Source of the DNA: JBBATK01 sp044224515
GTDB lineage: Bacteria; Bacteroidota; Ignavibacteria; Kapaibacteriales; NICIL-2
Length of the DNA: 64,000 nucleotides
Direction of reading: 5' to 3'
Assembly: GCA_044224515.1 (NCBI GenBank)
Contig: JBGAKH010000009.1
Coordinates: forward strand, 1-64,000
The notes under the pieces are model-generated. The model ran no database searches. It saw nothing but the letters and a program-made list of their open reading frames with translations, and was not told the origin of the DNA. The translations under genes and the position numbers were made by a program. This document shows, in pieces, positions 35,673-43,632 of this stretch; the stretch's first letter is position 1; each line of letters begins with the position of its first letter.

Positions 35673-36392
35673 TTATGCTTCTGCGATCGTGGATGTGCTT
35701 TGACGGAATCTGTACCCAACACCTTTGACAGTTTCGAGAAGTTCGGCGTAGGGACCAATTTTGTCGCGAATCTTTGAGATGTGCACATCGACCGTACGAT
35801 CTATGACGTACACGGTATCGCCCCAGATACGACTGAGAAGGGTCTCACGACTAAAAACGCGGCCGCGGTTTGCAACCAAGAATGCGAGGAGCTCAAATTC
35901 CTTTTTTGGCATGAACTGTTCTTTGCCCTTGAGTTTGAGGGTATAGTTTTGTCGATTGATTTCAAGATCATCGACGCGCAGAATATCCGGAGCAGAAATT
36001 GTCTCCGTACGTACTCGCTCGGCGTTTCGCCGTATAAGCGACTTCACACGCGCCGCCAGGATGCGAGGTGATATTGGCTTTTGGATGTAATCGTCCGCAC
36101 CAAGTTCAAGACCAAGGATATGGTCAATCTCGCCGGACTTTGCCGTGAGAAACATAATTGGTGATTGGATCTGTGTTGAGGCTCGAAGCTGTTTGCAGAC
36201 TTCGTATCCATCGAGTCCCGGCATCATGACATCAAGAATGATGAGGTCCGGGTTGAATGAGCGCGCAATGTCAACGGCTTTTGTGCTATCGGTTGTGGTG
36301 CTCAACTCATAGCCTTCTTTGCGCAGGTTGTAGGCGATTAAATCCAAGATGTCGGATTCGTCGTCGACCACCAGGACTTTTTTGGCGTGCAT
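35673..36392 (-). CDS. OmpR/PhoB-type response regulator
   Basis: About 239 aa from the ATG at 36392 (MHAKKVLVVDDESDI). The receiver domain has the acidic pair DDE, the phospho-acceptor D54 in LIILDVMMPG, the Thr/Lys pair in FLTAKSG, and ADDYIQKP. A winged-helix DNA-binding domain follows (LELNRQ-like start, FELLAFLVANRGRVFSRE, then TVDVHISKIRDKIG, then VKGVGYRF). The likely partner is the histidine kinase at 37195, encoded on the opposite strand two genes away. The control region between them is rich in palindromes, so autoregulation is plausible. Confidence 0.93.
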   Translation of the reverse strand: MHAKKVLVVDDESDILDLIAYNLRKEGYELSTTTDSTKAVDIARSFNPDLIILDVMMPGLDGYEVCKQLRASTQIQSPIMFLTAKSGEIDHILGLELGADDYIQKPISPRILAARVKSLIRRNAERVRTETISAPDILRVDDLEINRQNYTLKLKGKEQFMPKKEFELLAFLVANRGRVFSRETLLSRIWGDTVYVIDRTVDVHISKIRDKIGPYAELLETVKGVGYRFRQSTSTIAEA

Positions 36393-36428
36393 GCAAGCAA
36401 GCATTGGTGATTTGAATACACAAAAATA

Positions 36429-36484
36429 CCGCGAAATCGCGGCCTTTCGAACTCCACGGGTGTTATGAATTCGTAACGCCGTGG
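36429..36484. promoter_or_regulatory. Two palindromes upstream of the response regulator
   Basis: CCGCGA-AA-TCGCGG lies at 36429-36442. CCACGG (36454-36459) and CCGTGG (36479-36484) enclose GTTATGAATTCGTAAC (36462-36477), a 16-bp palindrome with one mismatch. The site is 37-92 nt before the regulator start, so operator or leader structures are likely. Confidence 0.5.
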
Positions 36485-36546
36485 GGTCTCAAGCAACAGG
36501 TCGGCCTGCACGGTAGTGTCAAGACAGAGGACGAATAAACTTCATT

Positions 36547-36590
36547 TTTAAGCTAAATGGTGGCTTAAACCCTGAGATGAGGGTTTAAGC
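36547..36590 (+). promoter_or_regulatory. Attenuator-like overlapping hairpins before the 36674 gene
   Basis: GCTTAAACCCT (36563-36573) pairs perfectly with 36580-36590 around GAGATG. The same GCTTAAA can instead pair with TTTAAGC at 36547-36553. The two folds are mutually exclusive, as in attenuators. No U-tract follows, so a terminator reading is not supported. Confidence 0.4.
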
Positions 36591-36673
36591 ACAGAGAAGG
36601 ACAAAGCGGACGCCGATGGTTTCGTAATTTGAGGGTTCGAACATCTTTAACTTCAATCTTCAAAGGACTAACA

Positions 36674-37132
36674 GTGATTTTTCCCGCTTCGTTTCGTTTG
36701 ATGCGTTTCTTTGGTGGCATTGCTATGGTGCTGCTGATTGCTCTGAGTGCACAGCTCCACGCACAACGTACTATTCATTTGGCCACCGAGAGTGGATTTG
36801 ACCCCTTCGGTTTTAGTTCGAAGCTGAGTTCGGCTTTGCAGAAGAGTAGCATTGGAGGACGTTTCAAAGCTGTTGCAAACGCAGAACTCGAGCGCATAAA
36901 CGCAACAAAAGTTGGTGACTTGGCAGTGCAGGTTGTCAGTACGGAGATGCAGTGTTCAGGCGCAAAGACTGTGGTTGTTACCTTGATCTTTATGGAATTG
37001 GGACGCGATAAAACAAATTCCGTTCAGAAGATCTACCTTGGATCGTCAATGGGTTCGCTGAGTGAACGGAGCATCGATACGGATGTTGATCAGTTTCGTG
37101 ACGTCATTGTAAACGCCCTCGCGAGTCGCTAA
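36674..37132 (+). CDS. Small exported protein of unknown function
   Basis: About 152 aa from a GTG at 36674, chosen because AAAGGA lies 6 nt upstream; an in-frame ATG at 36701 is the alternative. The signal peptide MRFFGGIAMVLLIALSAQLHAQ gives a mature protein of about 120 residues. That part has no family motif I know. It is predicted alpha/beta with one Cys, and repeats the pattern of small Bacteroidota periplasmic proteins. It lies between the divergent regulator and the histidine kinase (62 nt upstream of it), so it may be a sensed or controlled partner of that pair. Confidence 0.65.
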   Translation: MIFPASFRLMRFFGGIAMVLLIALSAQLHAQRTIHLATESGFDPFGFSSKLSSALQKSSIGGRFKAVANAELERINATKVGDLAVQVVSTEMQCSGAKTVVVTLIFMELGRDKTNSVQKIYLGSSMGSLSERSIDTDVDQFRDVIVNALASR

Positions 37133-37194
37133 CACGGCAACTGTTGAGTCAGAAGTAGTATCGACGTATTTTTTGGTTATACCCAAAGCGAACA

Positions 37195-38787
37195 GTGAGT
37201 AGCGAGAACCAACGTACACCATCGTTTCGACAAGCGAACATTGTTTTCGATCGCTTGTCGATTCGTCAACGCTATCTGAAAGTTCCACTTCGGGTACGGT
37301 TGACTCTGTGGTATACCCTGGTGCTCGCCACTGCACTTTTTGGTTTTGGTCTATTTGCCTATTGGACGGTGTCGAAAAGTCTCTTCACCAATGTGGATTC
37401 GATGTTGGCTGAAGTGGGGACCTACATCGATGAGAGCATTGCGCACGATCTGCATCAAACTCAATCCATGATGAGAAATCCGATCGGACCACGCACGGCG
37501 CCAAAGCAGCCGGCCGAGCATAGTCCGATACCTCCGCATCTTGGCAAATTCAGCGGTAGTGACAGTACGCTCAACAGACTCTCCGATTTGGATTTCAACT
37601 CCTTATGGAGTGACATCAACCGCAGCCTTTTTATACGCAGTCGCAACTTCCATGTACAGGTAGCCGACTCGAACGGGAAGGTTTTGTGGCGATCTCATAG
37701 TTTAGGTCGCTTTCAGCTGCCAACCTATGAGGAAGTCACAAACGGCTTGGATACCGGGCGCGTATTTCTGACTGCAAAAGCACCGAACATGCAGCTCCGA
37801 GTGCAGGCTATGCAGAGCACTTACGCACAAATAAGCATTGCCTATAATCTGAGTGACGTAAGTGGAATTCTTGTCCAGCTTACAGATGCCTTTCGCATTG
37901 GATTTCCTTTATCGGTATTGTTAGCATTGGCCATTGGTTACGCCCTAGCGCGCTACTCGTTGCGCCAGGTCGATATTATCACCAACGCCGCAAAGCGTAT
38001 TACGGCTGAGAATCTCTCGAAGCGATTGCCCTTACCGGCTACGAACGATGAGATCCTTCGTTTGACGACGACCTTGAACGAAATGATTGGACGTCTGGAA
38101 GGTTCGTTCACACAGGTGCGTCAGTTTACCAGCGATGTGTCGCACGAGCTCCGAACCCCACTAGCAATTTTGATGGGAGAGTTGGAGTTGGCACTTCGTC
38201 GCGAAATGGACGAGGAGGAGTACCAATCCATGGTAGCCAGCGCCCTCGAAGAGGTTGTGCGTCTATCAAAGATGGTGAGCAGCTTGCTTGAAATTTCTCG
38301 GGCTGAGACGGGTCAGGTTAAACTCAATAAGACCTTGTTCGATATCTCGAAAATGACCTCGGACATTTGCGACGACATGGAGATCCTCGCGGAGGACAAG
38401 AGAGTCGTCATGGAGAAGAATATTCAGCCTTTTGTGACGATTATAGCTGATGAGTCGCGTTTGCATCAAGCGCTTCTCAACGTCATCGACAACGCGATAA
38501 AGTACACCCATGTGAACGGCACGGTGCGTGTAAGTTTGAGTACGAAAGCAAACCAGACGAAAATTGAGATCAGTGATACCGGAGTTGGCATTAGCGAAGA
38601 AGATCTTCCATTTGTCTTCAATCGCTTTTTCCGAGTCGATAAGGCAAGATCGAGCGACGTAGTAGGAAGCGGCCTTGGTTTATCGATTGTACGCTGGATC
38701 ATTGAGGTTCACAGAGGTGATATTCGCGTAAAGAGTGAACTGGGTGTAGGCAGCACCTTTACAATTGTTCTTCCCTATGAAAGCTAG
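37195..38787 (+). CDS. Membrane sensor histidine kinase
   Basis: 530 aa with a GTG start. Membrane helices at about 36-58 and 232-252 enclose a 170-residue periplasmic sensor region. A HAMP domain (253-305) leads to a HisKA domain with phospho-acceptor H317 in SHELRTPLA. The ATPase domain has N429 in NVIDNAIKYT, DTGVGI at 461, and GSGLGLSI near 491. CusS-like kinases share this layout. The periplasmic domain does not identify the signal. The probable partner is the OmpR-type regulator at 35673-36392. Confidence 0.93.
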   Translation: MSSENQRTPSFRQANIVFDRLSIRQRYLKVPLRVRLTLWYTLVLATALFGFGLFAYWTVSKSLFTNVDSMLAEVGTYIDESIAHDLHQTQSMMRNPIGPRTAPKQPAEHSPIPPHLGKFSGSDSTLNRLSDLDFNSLWSDINRSLFIRSRNFHVQVADSNGKVLWRSHSLGRFQLPTYEEVTNGLDTGRVFLTAKAPNMQLRVQAMQSTYAQISIAYNLSDVSGILVQLTDAFRIGFPLSVLLALAIGYALARYSLRQVDIITNAAKRITAENLSKRLPLPATNDEILRLTTTLNEMIGRLEGSFTQVRQFTSDVSHELRTPLAILMGELELALRREMDEEEYQSMVASALEEVVRLSKMVSSLLEISRAETGQVKLNKTLFDISKMTSDICDDMEILAEDKRVVMEKNIQPFVTIIADESRLHQALLNVIDNAIKYTHVNGTVRVSLSTKANQTKIEISDTGVGISEEDLPFVFNRFFRVDKARSSDVVGSGLGLSIVRWIIEVHRGDIRVKSELGVGSTFTIVLPYES

Positions 38788-38857
38788 AATAGTGTATTTG
38801 GGCAGTTGCGATCGGATAGAGTCGCAAGGCCATGTAAAAGGCAAGGAGTATCGTGTC

Positions 38858-40054
38858 ATGAAGGGTATGTGGTATGAACGAGCTGTAGTTACGGTTCGTG
38901 CGAGTGTTTGCTTATGTGTCGCTGCCATGCTGTTGCTGCTAACCGCCTGCACGCATGAAAAAGCAGAACCGATCAAGGAGTCTGTCGAGACGAAAACACC
39001 GGTGAAGGCTGACAGCCACAAAGCCGCACAAGTCAAACGTCAAATCGACACCATTTTGAATGTGAAAGTGCCGCCCATGGGTGGTCGTTGTATTGCGGTT
39101 TCTCTCTGCGGAGTAGACTCTCGCTTGAGTGATGGCATTAAGCACGCCGACGCAAACCATGTGATTAAGTTTTGGCTTGATAGTGGAGCGGTAGAAATTG
39201 TGGATGTACCTCGCGACACACGCGTGGAAGTCGGACTTGACAGCAATTTGAATATCCTTACGAATTTACGTGCACACCGAGGCCGACGTGCCTACTTGGA
39301 TTCCATTGCCAAAATCACCAGAACGCGAAAAATCGACTACTACTGTGAATTGGGATTCTCACAAGCATTGGGAATGCTTGAGCTGCTAGGACACAAAGAA
39401 GATGCAACGCAGACACTTCGTGTGCTTCGTTCACGTCAAGGATTTGATGCAGGGGATTTCCAACGATGTTACAATCAGGGAAACTTCCTTGCCCAGGTTC
39501 TTAGTCGCCACTTCGACAAAGCCACCGGTTGGTTCCGCGATCCGCTCTTACGAGCCGCATTACTGCTTGTGGATTCCAACATGCCGGTGGATACGATCAA
39601 GTACATCATCGATGAACTGCAGAAGAATGGCTTCCCACAGAACAAGAAGTGTTACGTGCATATCATGCCGAACTTCGGTTATCGTTTGCCGCGTTATGAT
39701 TTCGAGAGCTCGGAGAGCATCAAGAATCTCAACACTCAGATTGATGCAAAGTTAAAGTCGACAGGGGTGAAAATAGGAGCACCAACTCCGGCTGAGTACA
39801 AGGCGCAGATGGATGGTCTGCTGGCCCGTGCGGCGGCGGATACTGCAAAGAACCCTCGGCGTACTGTCCAACTGCTGAGCTTGCCATATCAACAACGTTC
39901 GTGGATGCAGCTCAGCGATAAAGCTCAGCGCGCAGATGCCGTGAAACGCCTATGTACCATGCTGATCGTCGCCAACAATAAGATTGGCAAGAAAGACGAA
40001 GCCTTAAAAGTTACTGCTTTTTACGAGCAACACCGAGAAGCCTTCGAGCAGTAA
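38858..40054 (+). CDS. LytR-CpsA-Psr (LCP) family lipoprotein
   Basis: About 398 aa from the ATG at 38858, preceded by AAGGAG; the frame continues about 30 codons upstream into the kinase gene. A hydrophobic leader ends in LLLLTAC, a lipobox, with C31 the probable lipidated residue. The LCP core follows: AVSLCGVDSRLSDG, then EIVDVPRDTRVEVG, IDYYCELGFSQALGMLELLG, and a late RSRQGFDAGDFQRCYNQGNF. LCP proteins transfer undecaprenyl-linked glycopolymers to a cell-wall acceptor. The lipoprotein anchor replaces the usual membrane helix. It is probably co-transcribed with the kinase. Confidence 0.8.
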   Translation: MKGMWYERAVVTVRASVCLCVAAMLLLLTACTHEKAEPIKESVETKTPVKADSHKAAQVKRQIDTILNVKVPPMGGRCIAVSLCGVDSRLSDGIKHADANHVIKFWLDSGAVEIVDVPRDTRVEVGLDSNLNILTNLRAHRGRRAYLDSIAKITRTRKIDYYCELGFSQALGMLELLGHKEDATQTLRVLRSRQGFDAGDFQRCYNQGNFLAQVLSRHFDKATGWFRDPLLRAALLLVDSNMPVDTIKYIIDELQKNGFPQNKKCYVHIMPNFGYRLPRYDFESSESIKNLNTQIDAKLKSTGVKIGAPTPAEYKAQMDGLLARAAADTAKNPRRTVQLLSLPYQQRSWMQLSDKAQRADAVKRLCTMLIVANNKIGKKDEALKVTAFYEQHREAFEQ

Positions 40055-40610
40055 ACAGAAGCCACTCTTTTGCGGGCAAGTGTATGACCGGTTGCCGTAG
40101 GGCCTTCTTGGCTTGACAGGCGTACACAATGGTGTCTCCGGGATCTACAAGCAGTCTTCGCCGGACATCTCAAGACATGTCGGCAGTGCGCACTGACGAA
40201 GTACGCGCCTTTAATCGTTGCGCGATGCATCCTGCTGTGCATATGGGGATCACTACGATAGTACAGCGGCGCGTGCATCTCTACCTACCGTAGCAGAAAA
40301 GCTGTGATGCTTGGATGACAATTGTGTCTTAGAGCTGGCTACGATCTAGGTCCGGTTTTCAAAGCCGTGAACGACATCTGAGGACGATTTGCTAGGACAG
40401 CGGACAACAGCGGACAACAGCCGGCCAATGCTCAAAGAAGTCGGCACAGAGCAAGAGATCTGTGCCGCATCGTCACATGTGTTGCCAAGCTTTCCGAAGT
40501 CAATATACTGCTGCTTTTGGAAGAGCTGAAGGCGGGGTAGGGTTCGACAGTACCATCGTTTCACCGGACAAGGACTTAGCCGAGCGGGGGGTACCATCAC
40601 ACACATCAGA
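40055..40610. other. 556-nt gene-free region rich in hairpins
   Basis: No open frame is convincing on either strand. Hairpins: 40160-40184 (8 bp with one bulge) and 40442-40467 (CGGCACAGA with TCTGTGCCG, 9 bp). A perfect 10-bp tandem repeat, CGGACAACAG, lies at 40401-40420. It should hold the promoter of the OmpA-domain gene and could hide a small RNA. Confidence 0.5.
40401..40420 (+). repeat. 10-bp perfect tandem repeat
   Basis: CGGACAACAG occurs twice back to back, about 190 nt before the OmpA-domain gene. Confidence 0.6.
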
Positions 40611-42914
40611 ATGATTCCACTGTTTGTTCAAAGGCAAAAAGCACTTTTGCAAGAAGTTGCGCAAAGTCATGTGTCGCGCACTGTTCAGAGGTCCATCGTT
40701 GTGTTGGTGATTTGTGGGCCAATTCCGATCAGAGCGCAGGCGGTCATAGACAATATGAGAGATCGTTTTGGACTTGTGCTTGAGCAAGCTCTCAATGTTC
40801 ACGCTGCGAATTTCAAACAGCTGCCCAATGTCGACAATTGTTGTCCGGTCTTTGAAAGTGGGAGCGGTTCTGCAATGAACCTTGCGATCGTATATGACCT
40901 ACCCTTAAGTCGACGCTGGTCGCTAGCGCTATGTGCCGACTATCAACGCTATGACGCCACCCTCATTGCCAGCGAGCTTGCGGATGTTTACGACCCGGTG
41001 CAAGGCGGTCTTGGCGTTGCATCAATCGAGCATCGTATCGCAACAAAGAGCTCAGGATTCGGCTTTACTCTTGGTGGACAAATCAATCCTGTTGCTGCAT
41101 TACGATTCCAAATGGGTCTTCGGATCTCCACGCTAGGGGCAATTCACTTTGATCAGATCGAGGAACTGACCAGCAGTGGCTTTGTGTTCAAGGAAAACAT
41201 GGCTCGAACGCGAAACGCGAAGTCAGGTGAGATATCCAATGTCAATTCGTTGCAAGAGGCACTCACAATAGGATCCAGTTATGAGTTTGCGCTGAACCGT
41301 AGTCGTACCTGGCTTCTTGCGCCGCAGTTCATCGTGCAGTTGGGATTGTCCAGTGTAGCCCCTGATATTGAATGGCATGCATCGTCATTTCGTATAGGGC
41401 TTGCTTTAAAATTTGCAACACCGCCGATGCTCCCTCCGGAACAGTTAAGTCCGGTACAGCCACGCACAAGTCCGAACTCAAAGCAACAGCCAAATACCTC
41501 GCTTAGTTTGCTAGGTTCGCAGCCGCAACCGGTGCCGCTCGATACGCTGAGTGAAAAGCCGCACTACTCAAAAAGTGCAGAAGATAGTAGTTCGAAACAG
41601 CACTTTGCGCTGCAAGCTTGGCAAGCATCTACGTTGCCTCTGCGCGCACTCGACAGCATCGTTATCGAGGAGAACAGAGGTGAGAGTATTATGCCACTGC
41701 TCAACTATTTGTTTTTTGAAGAAAACAGTGCCAACATACCTGAACGCTATCGAAGAATTGTAGCAACGCAAACAAAGGGTTATCGCGCCGACGATCCACG
41801 AATGGTTAGCACGCTTGACCATTACTACGACATGCTCAACATCATCGGACAACGAATGCGAGATCACCGCAATGCACGTATTCGACTCGTTGGATGCAAC
41901 GCCGATAGGGGCGCAGAGAAAGGCGCAACCGAGTTGTCGCGACGCCGGGCTGTTGCGCTACGAAGCTACTTGACCGAAGTATGGGGAATCGCTCCGGAGC
42001 GCTTGGTTGTTGAAGCGCGAAACTTGCCTCAAGTCCCGGGTCGCGCACTCGGTTCAACCGATGCGGCAGATGAAGAAAATCGACGGGTTGAGGTGTTGAG
42101 CGACGATCCAAGGATTCTTGAACCCTTGCATGTGATGGATACGGTGCGACGTTGTACTCCGGATAGTGTGTTGATAACACTTAAGTCGCTGAAGTCTGAG
42201 GCGTCGAATTCTGCTCAACGAAGCCCTCAGCTGATAGAGCTCATAACGGAAGATTCGCAACGACGAACGATCCATCTTGGCGACACTACACGTAGCGTGG
42301 TGTATGCACTAAGTCATTCTTTTGTTGCTTCGTCGAATTGGTTGCACCTGCGTGCAAGGGATGATCAGCGCAGTTCGGCACTGCAGGAAACAAAATCGCT
42401 CAAGAGTGACGAACAGAGCCGCACTCAAGACTCCAACAAACAAGCCTTTGAGTCCGGCAAAAACAGCGCAGGATTTGGGCGCGAAACCGAAACTGATTTG
42501 TCTCAAGAACAAGAGTCTACGGTGATGATTCCCGTGCACTTCAGGACTCTGAAGCAAAAGGCTCTCAACGCCGATCGCGACAGTACTATCGATCGCATCC
42601 GACTTATTCTCTTCGACTATGATCGTTCCGACTTGTCAACTCTTAACCGCGCGCTTATCCAACATGTGCAGGAGCGCATCAATGCAGGAGCCCGAGTAGT
42701 CGTGGAGGGATTCAGCGACGAGTTAGGCGATGAAGCGTACAACCGGCGTCTCTCCGAAGAGAGAGCCCGACGCAGTGCTTCGGGTATAAGAGCCAAAGAT
42801 GTACAAGTCAGCGGCAGAGGGGAGAGCGCCGAGTTTCCTAATAGCCTACCGGAAGGACGATTCTACAATCGCAGTGTGTGTTTTACAATCATTCGTCCTA
42901 TCGTTTCGCCATAA
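40611..42914 (+). CDS. Outer-membrane protein with a beta-barrel and two OmpA-like domains
   Basis: 767 aa. A signal peptide is followed by a barrel-like region (about 45-260) and a Pro/Gln/Ser-rich linker (260-340). The first OmpA-like domain (about 360-492) has LLNYLFFEENSANIPERYRR, RIRLVGCNAD and RRAVALRSYL. After a second linker, a second OmpA-like domain (about 655-765) has ILFDYDRSDL, VVVEGFSDELGDEAYNRRLS and ERARRSASGI. OmpA domains bind peptidoglycan, so it links the outer membrane to the wall twice. Its 3' end overlaps the convergent DUF2459 gene by 17 nt. Confidence 0.85.
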   Translation: MIPLFVQRQKALLQEVAQSHVSRTVQRSIVVLVICGPIPIRAQAVIDNMRDRFGLVLEQALNVHAANFKQLPNVDNCCPVFESGSGSAMNLAIVYDLPLSRRWSLALCADYQRYDATLIASELADVYDPVQGGLGVASIEHRIATKSSGFGFTLGGQINPVAALRFQMGLRISTLGAIHFDQIEELTSSGFVFKENMARTRNAKSGEISNVNSLQEALTIGSSYEFALNRSRTWLLAPQFIVQLGLSSVAPDIEWHASSFRIGLALKFATPPMLPPEQLSPVQPRTSPNSKQQPNTSLSLLGSQPQPVPLDTLSEKPHYSKSAEDSSSKQHFALQAWQASTLPLRALDSIVIEENRGESIMPLLNYLFFEENSANIPERYRRIVATQTKGYRADDPRMVSTLDHYYDMLNIIGQRMRDHRNARIRLVGCNADRGAEKGATELSRRRAVALRSYLTEVWGIAPERLVVEARNLPQVPGRALGSTDAADEENRRVEVLSDDPRILEPLHVMDTVRRCTPDSVLITLKSLKSEASNSAQRSPQLIELITEDSQRRTIHLGDTTRSVVYALSHSFVASSNWLHLRARDDQRSSALQETKSLKSDEQSRTQDSNKQAFESGKNSAGFGRETETDLSQEQESTVMIPVHFRTLKQKALNADRDSTIDRIRLILFDYDRSDLSTLNRALIQHVQERINAGARVVVEGFSDELGDEAYNRRLSEERARRSASGIRAKDVQVSGRGESAEFPNSLPEGRFYNRSVCFTIIRPIVSP

Positions 42915-43587
42915 GTGCACCTTGAAACGGAGTCCAGAGCACAGCGCGCTGGCCGCAAGCTTTAAGTGCATCGTTCGTCCAGGTGTTGCAGGTATGGAAC
43001 ATCGTGTAGTGTCCGACAGCCTCGTAGAATGCATCGAAATCAGAATACACCGCTGTCGTTGGTATGTAGCGGACTTTGCCTTGGGCGTCCAAGGCAAAGC
43101 TTTGTCTGATGTACCTGAGCAGACGTAGGTACTGATCTCGACTGAGATGCAGAACGATCACGTCGGGACCTTCTTGCATGTCTGGATAGTAGGTGGTATG
43201 CATGGCGGATCCTCCTAAACCGAATACGGCGTTGAAGGCAACACGGAACTCAAGATCAGACCAGGTCGGAGTTTCAAGGTAGAATCCCTTGTTACCCCAG
43301 CCGATCCCGATGTACTTCATGGCTGTGTCGTGGGAACGAGTATGTTCGAACAGAATGTCCTTAGTCCAATCGCAGAGCTCGTTCTTGGCAGGGAGCACAA
43401 GATCTGTGTGTACACCATTGCTGCGCAAAAAGATCGGTATCGATCGATCCTCAGTAGTTTCTTCGGAGGTAGGGATATTGGAGAGTACAATGGCAGCTAT
43501 CAAGTAGAGTATGCAGTAGGTGCAGATACTCAGAGCGCTCAACCAAAGGAAACGAAAAATTTTGTGTCTGACGAGGCTATGAAGCAT
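42898..43587 (-). CDS. DUF2459 (TIGR02117-like) membrane-anchored protein
   Basis: 229 aa. One membrane helix at about residues 12-36 is followed by an extracytoplasmic domain. The family features are IFLRSNGVHTDLVLPAKNE near the start, YIGIGWGNKGFYLETP, and the C-terminal YTMFHTCNTWTNDALKACG. The conserved His, Cys and Trp look like a hydrolase or papain-like site, but no activity is established for the family. It is the last gene of the minus-strand exopolysaccharide train, 45 nt after the toroid protein gene. Confidence 0.75.
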   Translation of the reverse strand: MLHSLVRHKIFRFLWLSALSICTYCILYLIAAIVLSNIPTSEETTEDRSIPIFLRSNGVHTDLVLPAKNELCDWTKDILFEHTRSHDTAMKYIGIGWGNKGFYLETPTWSDLEFRVAFNAVFGLGGSAMHTTYYPDMQEGPDVIVLHLSRDQYLRLLRYIRQSFALDAQGKVRYIPTTAVYSDFDAFYEAVGHYTMFHTCNTWTNDALKACGQRAVLWTPFQGALMAKR

Positions 43588-43632
43588 GGATGCAATATAT
43601 CTCCATGATCGTTATGACCGACTCGGACTGAC

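Noticed and set aside
40540..40570. GGTTCGA-containing segment as a tRNA T-arm
   Set aside because: Flanking stem pairs do not form and no other tRNA arms lie at the right distance.
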